Shown here piece after piece: positions 7,983 to 15,902 of a stretch of DNA of 64,000 nucleotides. The DNA is from Nocardia acididurans. Lineage in GTDB: Bacteria; Actinomycetota; Actinomycetes; Mycobacteriales; Mycobacteriaceae. Made by a program: the position numbers and the translations under genes. The notes beneath the pieces are model-generated. The model worked only from the letters and a program-made list of their open reading frames with translations, ran no database searches and was not told where the DNA came from. The DNA lies in contig NZ_JAERRJ010000004.1 in assembly GCF_016741815.1 (NCBI RefSeq), positions 62,001 through 126,000 on the forward strand, read 5' to 3'. How positions within the stretch are numbered: position 1 is the first letter of the stretch; each line of letters begins with the position of its first letter.

Positions 7983-9416
7983 ATGACTACGACTGCTGTC
8001 GGTTCGCCCGCCGAAAACGGCGTGGACGACCGGCCCCCAGCCCATCTCGGGCTCACCCTGCTCGCCCTGTGCGCGGCCGGTCTCGTGGTGTCACTGCAGC
8101 AGACCGTGGTGATTCCACTGCTGCCCCGCATGATCACCCAGCTGAACACCGATGTGGCCGGGGTGACCTGGCTGTTCACCGCCTCCCTGCTGACCGGCGC
8201 GGTGTGCACGCCGCTGCTGTCCCGCTTCGGCGACATGTATGGCAAGAAGCCCATGGTCATGACCGCCATGGGACTGCTGATCATCGGCTCGGTGGTCTGC
8301 GCGCTGGCCGACAGCCTGCCCGTCTACATCGTGGGCCGCGCCCTGCAGGGCACCTCGGCGGCCATGATTCCCTTGGCCATCGGCATCATTCGCGACACCT
8401 TCCCCCGCGAACGGCTGGTCGGCGCGATCGGCATCGTCTCCGGCACCATGGGCGTCGGCGGCACCGTCGGCCTGCTGGTCACCGGCATCATCGCCGACCA
8501 CACCCAGAATCCGCATCCGGTGTTCTGGCTGACCGCCGTGCTCGGCGTGGTCGCCACCGTCCTGATCCAGGTGAGCGCCAAGAACAATGGCGTGCGCCAC
8601 GGCGGCAAGCCCGACTTCATCGGCGCGGCCCTGCTGGCCGGCCTGCTGGTGTGCCTGCTGCTCGGCATCAGCGAGGGCCCGCGCTGGGGCTGGGGCTCCG
8701 GCTCGGTGATCGGGCTGTTCGTGGCCGCCGCGGTGCTCACGGTGGTCTGGGTGCTGGTGGAACTCAAGGTGGCGCAGCCGCTGGTGCGGCTGCCGCTGCT
8801 GGTCGGGCCGCAATCACTGTCCGCCAACCTGGCTTCCGCGCTGCTCGGCTTCGCCATGTTCGGATCCTTCACGCTCATCTCGAATTTCATCCAGACGCCC
8901 GCCGACAAGGTCGGCTACGGTCTGTCGGGTTCGGTGCTGGCGGTGGGCCTGTACGGCATTCCGAGCTCGATCCTGATGACGTTCTTCTCCTTCCGCACCG
9001 GGCGGATCGCGGCGAAGATCGGACCGGCGTTCACCCTCGCCATCGGCGCGGCCTTCGCGGGCGCGTCCATGCTGTGGCTGGCGATCTCGCACGACCACGG
9101 CTACGACATGGTGATCTCACAGATCCTGCAGGGCACCGGATTCGGCATCGGCTACGCCGCGCTGGGCACGCTCGCCGTGCAGCATGTACCGATGAGCGAG
9201 AGCGGCATCGCCTCGGGCATCAACTCGCTGGTGCGCACGGCGGGCGGCAGTATCGCGGGCGCGGTGACGGCGTCGATCCTGTCCGCGCATGTCATTGCCG
9301 GAACCCATGTTCCGACAGTGAACGCGTATGTGGCGAGCTTCGCGATCCTGTCCGCGGGCGCGTTCCTCACCGCCGGTGTGGCCTTCTTCCACGGGGTGCG
9401 CCACAAGGGCGAGTGA
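7983..9416 (+). CDS. DHA2-type MFS drug exporter (EmrB/QacA)
   Basis: A 477-aa proton-coupled efflux protein with up to 14 membrane segments. The first helix is followed by QQTVVIPLLPRM and DVAGVTWLFTASLLTGAV, then the SRFGDMYGKKP loop of MFS motif A and GRALQGTSAAMIPL, all characteristic of the EmrB/QacA group. The ATG at 7983 gives a short charged N-terminus. The divergent MarR protein and its operator suggest induction by a toxic ligand. The substrate is unknown. A strong hairpin terminator follows. Confidence 0.88.
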   Translation: MTTTAVGSPAENGVDDRPPAHLGLTLLALCAAGLVVSLQQTVVIPLLPRMITQLNTDVAGVTWLFTASLLTGAVCTPLLSRFGDMYGKKPMVMTAMGLLIIGSVVCALADSLPVYIVGRALQGTSAAMIPLAIGIIRDTFPRERLVGAIGIVSGTMGVGGTVGLLVTGIIADHTQNPHPVFWLTAVLGVVATVLIQVSAKNNGVRHGGKPDFIGAALLAGLLVCLLLGISEGPRWGWGSGSVIGLFVAAAVLTVVWVLVELKVAQPLVRLPLLVGPQSLSANLASALLGFAMFGSFTLISNFIQTPADKVGYGLSGSVLAVGLYGIPSSILMTFFSFRTGRIAAKIGPAFTLAIGAAFAGASMLWLAISHDHGYDMVISQILQGTGFGIGYAALGTLAVQHVPMSESGIASGINSLVRTAGGSIAGAVTASILSAHVIAGTHVPTVNAYVASFAILSAGAFLTAGVAFFHGVRHKGE

Positions 9417-9440
9417 CCCGAGAATTCGACCAAGATCGGA

Positions 9441-9473
9441 AACCCCTACCGGAATTCTTCTCCGGTAGGGGTT
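9441..9473. terminator. bidirectional terminator
   Basis: Perfect 13-bp stem (AACCCCTACCGGA and its complement) with a 7-nt loop, followed by TTTCGG. It separates the convergent MFS exporter and peptidase E genes and can serve both. Confidence 0.85.
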
Positions 9474-9479
9474 TTCGGT

Positions 9480-10124
9480 TCATCGGGCCCCGAGGACGTC
9501 CACCCGATCACCCTCGACGACCACGACATCCTCATCCGTGAGCGCCCAGTGCGCGATACCCGCGTCGCGGTAGTCGCGGGCCAGCCGACGGGAGAACCCC
9601 TGCGGGTCGGTGGGTGAGTCCAGATGCGGGACAATGCGATGGTCCACCAAACCCAGTCCGTCCCAGCGGGGTTCGATGCCGCACACCGGGCGGACCTCCG
9701 CCGGATCGTCCGCGGATTCCAGACCGTGCAGGTCAGGCGTCATGACGCAGGCTCCGGCGCTGTAACCCGCGTAGACCAGGGCATCGGCCTCCAGCAGATT
9801 GCGCAGCGCGACATCCGCTCCGCTGCGGGCGAATTGGGCGCGCAGCACGAAGGTGTTGCCGCCGCGCACCCACACCAGCGGGAAACCCGCGAGCGTGCGC
9901 TCCAGGTCGGCGGGGCGGCCGACATAGTTGCGCAGGTCCAGCTCCTCCGGCTGGAAACCCATGCGGCGCAGCGGAAACAGGTCACTCGACACCGCGCTCG
10001 GCCGCGCCGAGGGCCAGGCGTCGCAGGCGTTGGCGATCACCGCGACCCGGCCCGGCTCACCGACCATGGCGAGCAGGCGGTCGGTGTGCGCGCCGAAGCG
10101 GTAGCTGGACAGGAACAGCCGCAT
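9480..10124 (-). CDS. peptidase E family (S51) serine peptidase
   Basis: A 214-aa member of the S51 dipeptidase E family. It begins MRLFLSSYRFG, has the nucleophile elbow GYSAGACV near residues 115-122 (Ser nucleophile) and the VRGGNTFVL segment before it, as in Asp-dipeptidase PepE. Family members release N-terminal Asp dipeptides or act in related reactions; the real substrate is not known. It is the last gene of a tight minus-strand cluster, 6 nt after the maleylpyruvate-isomerase-like gene. Confidence 0.8.
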   Translation of the reverse strand: MRLFLSSYRFGAHTDRLLAMVGEPGRVAVIANACDAWPSARPSAVSSDLFPLRRMGFQPEELDLRNYVGRPADLERTLAGFPLVWVRGGNTFVLRAQFARSGADVALRNLLEADALVYAGYSAGACVMTPDLHGLESADDPAEVRPVCGIEPRWDGLGLVDHRIVPHLDSPTDPQGFSRRLARDYRDAGIAHWALTDEDVVVVEGDRVDVLGAR

Positions 10125-10130
10125 CAGACC

Positions 10131-10949
10131 TCAGATGGTGAAGGCGAGACTGCGGACCAGGCGATTGCCGAGGTCCGTGTCACCGGTGAGGGTGAACTCA
10201 CCGGTGTGTGCGTCGGCCGTGGTGCGGCCACCGCGCAGGCAGGCGAACAGGCCGGACGGCAGCGTGAGGACGAGAGTGGCCGGGCCGCTCAGGTTGTCGA
10301 CCACCGCGGCGCGCGTGCCCGCCACCTCGAGGTGCAGGACCTGCGGCACCGGGCCGGTCGTCTCCAGGGTGATGCGTGCGCCGTCCGCTGCGCCCGCGCC
10401 CTTGACCACGGCTTTCCCGATGGTCGGAAGCAGTTCCGGGAAGGCGTTCTCCGCGCGCGGCCCGCCCTCGTCGGTGGTCACGCCGAGCCCGTCGGCGATA
10501 TCGAGTCCGTGCATCCAGCAGTCGAATAGGCGGATTCGCATGAACCGGCCGTAGGGGGCCATCCCCACCGGCGTCGGCACCGGTTCGGCCCATGCCTGCG
10601 GGCTGGTCTCCGCCAGCGCTTTCCGCCGCCGCCCGGTGGTCTCGTGGAAGCGTTCCAGCAGCTGCTCCCCCGGCAGCGGCCGGAGCGCCGCGATCCACTT
10701 CTCGTTGAGCGCGCCCACGTCGTTGCGAATGTGCGCACCGCTCACCTCGACCTCCGGTGTCGGCTCCCCGAGCAGCAGGGACTCCACGCCGATGATGTGC
10801 GCGAGCACATCGAACACCGTCCACCCCGGGAGCGCGGACGGCGTGCGCCACGCCTGTTCATCGAGTCCGCCCACTAGCCGGGTGAGCTCGTCCCACTGGG
10901 CGGACAGGGCCGCGGTGATCTCCGCGCGGTCGAGCACCGTGTCGGTCAT
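10131..10949 (-). CDS. maleylpyruvate isomerase-family protein (mycothiol-dependent DinB fold)
   Basis: A 272-aa protein of the actinobacterial maleylpyruvate isomerase / TIGR03083 group. The N-terminal DinB-like four-helix domain carries LPGWTVFDVLAHIIGVE with the His used for metal binding. The C-terminal part (about residues 175-265) resembles the SCP2-like MDMPI_C domain. Characterised relatives use mycothiol as cofactor. No aromatic-degradation genes are nearby, so the true substrate is open. It sits between the HIT-family and peptidase E genes, all on the minus strand and closely spaced. Confidence 0.75.
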   Translation of the reverse strand: MTDTVLDRAEITAALSAQWDELTRLVGGLDEQAWRTPSALPGWTVFDVLAHIIGVESLLLGEPTPEVEVSGAHIRNDVGALNEKWIAALRPLPGEQLLERFHETTGRRRKALAETSPQAWAEPVPTPVGMAPYGRFMRIRLFDCWMHGLDIADGLGVTTDEGGPRAENAFPELLPTIGKAVVKGAGAADGARITLETTGPVPQVLHLEVAGTRAAVVDNLSGPATLVLTLPSGLFACLRGGRTTADAHTGEFTLTGDTDLGNRLVRSLAFTI

Positions 10950-10967
10950 GCGCTGGCCTCTTTCATC

Positions 10968-11411
10968 TCAAACCGCCTTTTCTTCGGCGGCGAGCCGGTC
11001 CAGACCCGAGCGGATGGCCGCGGCGGTGGCCTCGCGGTCGTGTGGGCGGCGCAGGACGAAACCCTTGGCGAAGGTGAGGGTGTCGCCCTGCTGCCGGGGG
11101 ACCACGTGCAGGTGTACGTGATGGACGGTCTGGAAAGCGGCCTTGCCGTCATTGAGCACCAGGTTCGCGCCGTCGGCCCCGAGGTCACTGCGGCGCACGG
11201 CCTTGGCGAGCCGGTGCCCGAAGGCGAACAGTTGCGCACCGAGCGCGGGGTTGAGATCGTCCAGATCGGTGGCGTGCCACTTCGGGATGATCAGCGTGTG
11301 CCCCCGCGTGATGGGCCGGATGTCGAGAAACGCCAGGAGAATGTCGTCCTCGAAGATCTTGGTGGCGGGTGCGGTGCCCGCCACGATCCGGCAAAAGATA
11401 CAGCCACTCAC
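10968..11411 (-). CDS. HIT-family nucleotide hydrolase/transferase
   Basis: A 147-aa histidine-triad protein. It shows the N-terminal CIFCRIVAG (CxxC) segment, RGHTLIIPKWH near the middle and the catalytic triad HVHLHVVPRQ around residues 100-109. Such proteins hydrolyse adenosine phosphoramidates or AP4A-like nucleotides. The start is GTG, 7 nt after a TAATCT -10 element. It is the first gene of the HIT / maleylpyruvate-isomerase-like / peptidase E cluster. Confidence 0.85.
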   Translation of the reverse strand: MSGCIFCRIVAGTAPATKIFEDDILLAFLDIRPITRGHTLIIPKWHATDLDDLNPALGAQLFAFGHRLAKAVRRSDLGADGANLVLNDGKAAFQTVHHVHLHVVPRQQGDTLTFAKGFVLRRPHDREATAAAIRSGLDRLAAEEKAV

Positions 11412-11418
11412 GCTGGTG

Positions 11419-11424
11419 AGATTA
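11419..11424 (-). promoter_or_regulatory. -10 hexamer for HIT gene (leaderless)
   Basis: TAATCT on the minus strand, 7 nt before the GTG start at 11411. Confidence 0.45.
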
Positions 11425-11635
11425 CGGCGTACGAGTGATCCGCGACACCCCTGCGAAGCTGCGAGCGATCTCTACCAGCTCACACACCTACCGGTTAGTA
11501 GCGCACGCTGTCGTAGGTACTTGTGGCTGGTAGCACCCCTGCCCGAGCATGTGATTGTCCGATTTCTCGCCACACTGTGTGACCGGCATCTCCGCTATCC
11601 TCACCGCGGACCGGGTACAGTTGCGAGAATTCTCA

Positions 11636-11659
11636 GGAACTTACTCCAAAGTAAGTTCC
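11636..11659. promoter_or_regulatory. 10-bp perfect inverted repeat upstream of pnt operon
   Basis: GGAACTTACT and AGTAAGTTCC with a 4-nt CCAA spacer, ending 29 bp before the pntAA start. A second palindrome GAGAATTCTC (11625-11634) directly precedes it. Their place between the likely promoter and the ribosome binding site (GAGAAGGAAG, 11671-11680) suits an operator. An RNA hairpin in the leader is the alternative. Confidence 0.55.
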
Positions 11660-11688
11660 GGGCTCACCACGAGAAGGAAGTTTGACAA

Positions 11689-12807
11689 GTGGACACAACG
11701 CAGAGCGCACAGACAGCTGCGCCCCGCGGTGCGCGCGTCGGCGTGGTTCGGGAGACGAACCCCGACGAACGACGTGTCGCATTGGTGCCGAAGATCATTC
11801 CGGCCCTGCGCAAGCAGGGCGTGGAGGTGATCATCGAGTCCGGTGCCGGTCTGGGCGCACTCATCCCCGATGAGCTGTATACCGAAGCGGGCGCCACCAT
11901 CGGCGATCCGTGGAGCGCCGACGTCGTGGTGAAGGTCGCCCCGCCCAACGACTCCGAGATCGCGAAGCTGTCCTCCGGGCAGACGCTGATCGGATTCCTC
12001 GCGCCCCGCAACGCCGACAACAAGATCGGCGCGCTCAAGGACGCGGGCGTGCAGGCCTTTGCCGTGGAAGCGATTCCGCGCATCTCGCGCGCCCAGGTGA
12101 TGGACGCGCTGTCCTCGCAGGCCAACGTGGCCGGCTACAAGGCCGTGCTGCTCGCCGCGTCGGAGTCCACTCGATTCTTCCCCATGCTGACCACCGCGGC
12201 CGGCACCGTGAAGCCCGCGACCGTGCTGGTGCTCGGCGTGGGTGTCGCGGGTCTGCAGGCGCTGGCCACCGCCAAGCGCCTGGGCGGGCGCACCACCGGC
12301 TACGACGTGCGACCCGAGGTCGCCGATCAGGTGCGATCCGTGGGTGCGCAGTGGCTGGACCTGGGCATCGACGCCGCCGGTGAGGGCGGGTACGCCCGCG
12401 AACTCACCGACGACGAGAAGGCCCAGCAGCAGCAGGCTCTGGAGAACGCCATCAAGGGATTCGATGTCGTGATCACCACGGCCCTCGTCCCCGGCCGCCC
12501 GGCCCCGCGCCTGGTCACCGCCGCCGCCGTCGAGGGCATGAAGCCCGGCAGCGTCATCGTGGACCTGGCCGGTGAGACCGGCGGCAACTGCGAGCTGACC
12601 GAACCGGGCAAAACCGTTGTGAAGCACGGGGTCACCATCACCTCGCCGCTCAACCTGCCCGCCACCATGCCGGAGCACGCGTCCGAGCTGTACTCCAAGA
12701 ACATCGCGGCCCTGCTGGAACTGATGCTGAAAGACGGTGCGCTGGCACCGGATTTCGAGGATCAGGTGCTGGCCGACTCCTGCGTCACCCGTGAGAAGGA
12801 AGCCTGA
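11689..12807 (+). CDS. pntAA: NAD(P) transhydrogenase subunit alpha, part 1
   Basis: A 372-aa soluble NAD(H)-binding domain I of the proton-translocating transhydrogenase, which makes NADPH from NADH at the expense of the proton gradient. The segment RVGVVRETNPDERRVALVPK opens the alanine-dehydrogenase/PNT N-terminal domain. The Rossmann motif VLGVGVAGLQALATAKRLG lies near residues 178-196, and a mobile-loop region with TTALVPGRPAP follows. The start is GTG with a purine-rich binding site upstream. The alpha subunit is split into two genes as in mycobacteria; the next gene overlaps by one base. Confidence 0.93.
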   Translation: MDTTQSAQTAAPRGARVGVVRETNPDERRVALVPKIIPALRKQGVEVIIESGAGLGALIPDELYTEAGATIGDPWSADVVVKVAPPNDSEIAKLSSGQTLIGFLAPRNADNKIGALKDAGVQAFAVEAIPRISRAQVMDALSSQANVAGYKAVLLAASESTRFFPMLTTAAGTVKPATVLVLGVGVAGLQALATAKRLGGRTTGYDVRPEVADQVRSVGAQWLDLGIDAAGEGGYARELTDDEKAQQQQALENAIKGFDVVITTALVPGRPAPRLVTAAAVEGMKPGSVIVDLAGETGGNCELTEPGKTVVKHGVTITSPLNLPATMPEHASELYSKNIAALLELMLKDGALAPDFEDQVLADSCVTREKEA

Positions 12808-13124
12808 TGTACACGGAACTTCTTGCGAACATCGCGATCCTGGTGCTGTCCGGGTTCGTCGGATTCGCGGTCATCTCCAAGGTGCCCAACACGCTGCACA
12901 CGCCACTCATGTCCGGCACCAACGCCATTCACGGCATCGTGGTGCTCGGCGCGCTCGTGGTCTTCGGCAAGATGGAGGATCCCTCGATCCTCATGCAGAT
13001 CATCCTGTTCGTCGCCGTCGTCTTCGGAACGCTGAACGTCATCGGCGGTTTCGTGGTCACCGACCGCATGCTGGGCATGTTCAAGGCGAAGAAGCCTGCC
13101 GCACAAGAGAAGGCCGGTAAGTAA
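12807..13124 (+). CDS. pntAB: NAD(P) transhydrogenase subunit alpha, part 2 (membrane)
   Basis: A 105-aa membrane part of the alpha subunit with about three hydrophobic helices (around residues 5-25, 40-58 and 63-86). It carries the conserved KVPNTLHTPLMSGTNAIHG segment of domain II. The ATG shares one base with the stop of pntAA (TGATG), so translation is coupled. Together with the membrane half of PntB it forms the proton channel. Confidence 0.92.
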   Translation: MYTELLANIAILVLSGFVGFAVISKVPNTLHTPLMSGTNAIHGIVVLGALVVFGKMEDPSILMQIILFVAVVFGTLNVIGGFVVTDRMLGMFKAKKPAAQEKAGK

Positions 13125-13127
13125 GCC

Positions 13128-14540
13128 ATGGACAACCTGGTCAATATTCTCTACATCGTCGCCTTCGCGATGTTCATCTACGGTCTGATGGGCTTGACCG
13201 GCCCGAAGACCGCGGTGCGCGGCAACTGGATCGCCGCCGTCGGCATGGTGATCGCGGTCGTGGCGACGCTGATCTCGATTCGCGACACCTCCAACTGGAT
13301 CATCATCGTCGCCGGCCTCGTTGTCGGTGTGGCCCTGGGTGTTCCGCCCGCCAAGTTCACCAAGATGACGGCCATGCCGCAGCTCGTCGCCGCGTTCAAC
13401 GGCGTCGGCGGTGGCACCGTGGCGCTGATCGCGTGGGCCGAATTCCTGGACAGCGACGGGTTTTCCGCGCTGCACGAGCAGCCTTCGGTGCACATCGTCA
13501 TCGGTTCGCTGTTCGCGGCCATCATCGGCTCGGTGTCGTTCTGGGGCTCGGTCATCGCGTTCCTGAAGCTGCAGGAGACCCTGCCCGGCCATCCGATCGG
13601 CATCGGCAAGCTGCAGCAGCCGCTGAACCTGCTGCTGCTCCTCGGCTCGATCGCCGCGGCCGTGGTCATCGGCATCGGCGCCTCCGGCGAGGGCGTGTCC
13701 CAGCTGTGGATGATCGGCCTGCTGGTGCTCGCGGGCATCCTCGGCCTGATGGTCGTGCTGCCCATCGGCGGCGCGGATATGCCCGTCGTCATCTCGCTGC
13801 TCAACGCGCTCACCGGTCTGTCCGCCGCCGCAGCCGGTTTGGCGCTCAACAACACCGCCATGATCGTGGCGGGCATGATCGTCGGCGCGTCCGGCACCAT
13901 CCTCACCAACCTCATGGCCAAGGCCATGAACCGGTCCATCCCGGCCATCGTCGCCGGTGGATTCGGTGGCGGCGGAACCGCTCCCGGCGCTTCCGGCGGC
14001 GAGCAGAAACAGGCCAAGGCCACCTCGGCCGCGGATGCCGCGATCCAGATGGCCTACGCCAACCAGGTCATCGTGGTCCCCGGCTACGGCATGGCCGTCG
14101 CCCAGGCCCAGCACGCGGTCAAGGAGATGGCGGCGCTGCTCGAAGCCAAGGGCGTCGAGGTCAAGTACGCGATCCACCCCGTGGCGGGTCGTATGCCCGG
14201 CCACATGAACGTGCTGCTCGCCGAGGCCGAGGTGTCCTATGACGCCATGAAGGAAATGGACGACATCAACGGCGAATTCAGCCGCACCGATGTCGCCCTG
14301 GTCATCGGCGCCAACGACGTCACCAACCCGGCCGCCCGCGAGGACTCCTCGTCCCCCATCTACGGCATGCCGGTGCTCAACGTCGACCAGGCCAAGTCGG
14401 TCATCGTGCTCAAGCGCTCGATGAACTCCGGCTTCGCCGGTATCGACAACCCGCTGTTCTACGCCGACACCACCTCCATGCTGTTCGGCGACGCCAAGAA
14501 GTCCGTCGGTGCGGTCACCGAGGAACTCAAGGCGCTGTAA
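13128..14540 (+). CDS. pntB: NAD(P) transhydrogenase subunit beta
   Basis: A 470-aa beta subunit: an N-terminal membrane domain of about eight helices (to about residue 265) and a C-terminal NADP(H)-binding domain III (about 290-470) with VPGYGMAVAQAQHAV, the HPVAGRMPGHMNVLLAEA motif and GANDVTNPAA. It starts 3 nt after pntAB with a purine-rich region in the pntAB tail. The operon ends in a strong hairpin at 14564. Confidence 0.94.
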   Translation: MDNLVNILYIVAFAMFIYGLMGLTGPKTAVRGNWIAAVGMVIAVVATLISIRDTSNWIIIVAGLVVGVALGVPPAKFTKMTAMPQLVAAFNGVGGGTVALIAWAEFLDSDGFSALHEQPSVHIVIGSLFAAIIGSVSFWGSVIAFLKLQETLPGHPIGIGKLQQPLNLLLLLGSIAAAVVIGIGASGEGVSQLWMIGLLVLAGILGLMVVLPIGGADMPVVISLLNALTGLSAAAAGLALNNTAMIVAGMIVGASGTILTNLMAKAMNRSIPAIVAGGFGGGGTAPGASGGEQKQAKATSAADAAIQMAYANQVIVVPGYGMAVAQAQHAVKEMAALLEAKGVEVKYAIHPVAGRMPGHMNVLLAEAEVSYDAMKEMDDINGEFSRTDVALVIGANDVTNPAAREDSSSPIYGMPVLNVDQAKSVIVLKRSMNSGFAGIDNPLFYADTTSMLFGDAKKSVGAVTEELKAL

Positions 14541-14563
14541 GGCATTCGCCTCCGGGCGAGTTC

Positions 14564-14594
14564 ACGGCCCGTGCCCGCGAGGGGCACGGGCCGT
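14564..14594 (+). terminator. terminator of pnt operon
   Basis: Perfect 13-bp GC-rich stem (ACGGCCCGTGCCC and its complement) with a 5-nt loop, 23 nt after the pntB stop. It lacks a long T-run, as is common in actinobacteria. Confidence 0.75.
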
Positions 14595-14608
14595 TGCCGT
14601 TTCCGGCC

Positions 14609-14614
14609 TACGCT
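14609..14614 (+). promoter_or_regulatory. -10 hexamer for Ddn-like gene (near-leaderless)
   Basis: TACGCT, 5 nt before the ATG at 14620. Initiation would fall at the start codon. The spacing is one base shorter than the other examples in this window. Confidence 0.3.
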
Positions 14615-14619
14615 GAGGT

Positions 14620-15219
14620 ATGGAGTCGATTCCGGAGTCCCTGCGCTACACGGACGGTCAGTACGTTCCCGAGCGGTTCCGGGGGATGCGGCGGACGCCT
14701 CGGCCGGAGGATGCCAAGCGGTTCGCCAGGATTGTCCATGCGGTGCACATGCCGTGGTTTCCGGTGTGGCAGCCGCGCGGGACGGGAGTGCTGACCACGC
14801 GGGGGCGCAAGAGCGGAGTGGCGCGGCACACGCCGGTGAAGGCGGCACGGGACGGGGATCGGGCCTTCCTGGTCTCGATAGGAGGCAAACAGGCCCAGTG
14901 GTACCGGAATCTGCGGGCCGATTCCCGAGTGCGATTGCAGTTGCCCTCCGAGAACGGCTGGCCGGGTGGGGTTTTCGAGGGAATCGCCCGCGAGCTACGC
15001 GATGACAACGAGCGAGCGGAAGCCTATGCGGCACTGTGCGAGCGGGTATATCCGTTCGACTGGGTGGAGAATCTCGCGCATCGGCGCGGCCTGCCCACCC
15101 GGGCCAAAATCGTTGAGCTGCATCGATCCTGGTTCGTATGCGGGCATCCACTGGTGATCGAACTGGGAGCCGCGCCGGTGAGCAGGCAGCGCTGGCCGTT
15201 CGTACCGCGCAATTTTTGA
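14620..15219 (+). CDS. F420-type nitroreductase-family protein (Ddn/DUF385-like)
   Basis: A 199-aa protein of the deazaflavin-dependent nitroreductase family: split-barrel fold, with the hallmark LTTRGRKSGVARHTPV near residues 55-70 and VSIGGKQAQWYRNLRAD further on. Relatives use reduced F420 to reduce quinones or nitroaromatics. Whether this one binds F420 or another flavin or haem cannot be told. It stands alone between the pnt terminator and the TetR gene. Confidence 0.78.
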   Translation: MESIPESLRYTDGQYVPERFRGMRRTPRPEDAKRFARIVHAVHMPWFPVWQPRGTGVLTTRGRKSGVARHTPVKAARDGDRAFLVSIGGKQAQWYRNLRADSRVRLQLPSENGWPGGVFEGIARELRDDNERAEAYAALCERVYPFDWVENLAHRRGLPTRAKIVELHRSWFVCGHPLVIELGAAPVSRQRWPFVPRNF

Positions 15220-15234
15220 CCTATAGGTCTAGAA
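15213..15234. promoter_or_regulatory. TetR operator copy 1
   Basis: Contains the perfect 12-bp palindrome GACCTATAGGTC (15218-15229). The 22-bp block matches 18 of 22 bases with the block at 15871-15892 before the SDR gene. It covers the -35 region of the TetR gene, whose -10 is at 15239. Confidence 0.65.
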
Positions 15235-15238
15235 CGGT

Positions 15239-15244
15239 TAGAGT
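15239..15244 (+). promoter_or_regulatory. -10 hexamer for tetR gene (leaderless)
   Basis: TAGAGT, 7 nt before the ATG at 15252. Confidence 0.45.
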
Positions 15245-15251
15245 CGGCCGC

Positions 15252-15830
15252 ATGGGCAGGCCGCGCAACTTCGAGACGGACGCCGTCGTGGAGTCCGCGA
15301 TGGAATGCTTCTGGACCAACGGCTACGCCAACACCTCCCCCGCACAGCTCGCCGAGGCCACCGGCATCGGGAAGGGGAGTCTGTACAACACCTTCGGCAG
15401 CAAGCGCGAGCTGTTCGACCAGGCCATGACACGGTATGCCCGGCGCGGCGCGGCGGTGGCCGAGGAGGCGTTGAACCGACCCGGCGGCACCCGCGAATGC
15501 ATTCGGGGATTCCTGCGTGAGCTCGTGGATATCGATGTCGCCCAACCGGTTCGCCGCGGCTGCCTGGCGGTGAACACCGCCGTGGAGATGGCCGGGCACG
15601 ATCCCTCGGTCGCCCCGGCGCTGCACGCGGCGACCGAGCCGATCATCACCGCGCTGACCGCCCGGATAGACCAGGGGCGGCGCGACGGCGATGTCCGGGC
15701 CGATATCGACGCACGGGCACAGGCCGAGTTCCTGCTGAACACCATTGCCGGACTTCGGGTCATGGCCCGGACCACCGCGGACGTCGCGGTGCTGCACCGC
15801 ATCATCGATACCGCCCTGACCACACTCTGA
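15252..15830 (+). CDS. TetR-family transcriptional regulator
   Basis: A 192-aa regulator beginning MGRPRNFETDAVVESAM. The helix-turn-helix is at about residues 28-50 (LAEATGIGKGSLYNTFGSKRELF); the rest is the ligand domain. The start is supported by the -10 element 7 nt upstream, and a perfect palindrome lies just before it. A similar site precedes the SDR gene downstream, so the protein probably represses both itself and that gene. The ligand is unknown. Confidence 0.88.
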   Translation: MGRPRNFETDAVVESAMECFWTNGYANTSPAQLAEATGIGKGSLYNTFGSKRELFDQAMTRYARRGAAVAEEALNRPGGTRECIRGFLRELVDIDVAQPVRRGCLAVNTAVEMAGHDPSVAPALHAATEPIITALTARIDQGRRDGDVRADIDARAQAEFLLNTIAGLRVMARTTADVAVLHRIIDTALTTL

Positions 15831-15836
15831 CCTTCG

Positions 15837-15860
15837 AGGCCGCAGTGTCGCGGCCTTTTT
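15837..15860 (+). terminator. intrinsic terminator after tetR
   Basis: 7-bp stem AGGCCGC/GCGGCCT with a 6-nt loop followed by a run of five T, a textbook Rho-independent terminator. It means the SDR gene downstream needs its own promoter, where operator copy 2 lies. Confidence 0.85.
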
Positions 15861-15870
15861 CGCACCCTAG

Positions 15871-15892
15871 TTTTTGACCTGCAGTTCAAGAA
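15871..15892. promoter_or_regulatory. TetR operator copy 2, before SDR gene
   Basis: TTTTTGACCT is identical to copy 1, followed by GCAGTTCAAGAA against ATAGGTCTAGAA. The core TTGACCTGCAGTTCAA is itself near-palindromic. It sits between the tetR terminator and the SDR start. Confidence 0.6.
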
Positions 15893-15902
15893 AGGTAAAC
15901 CC

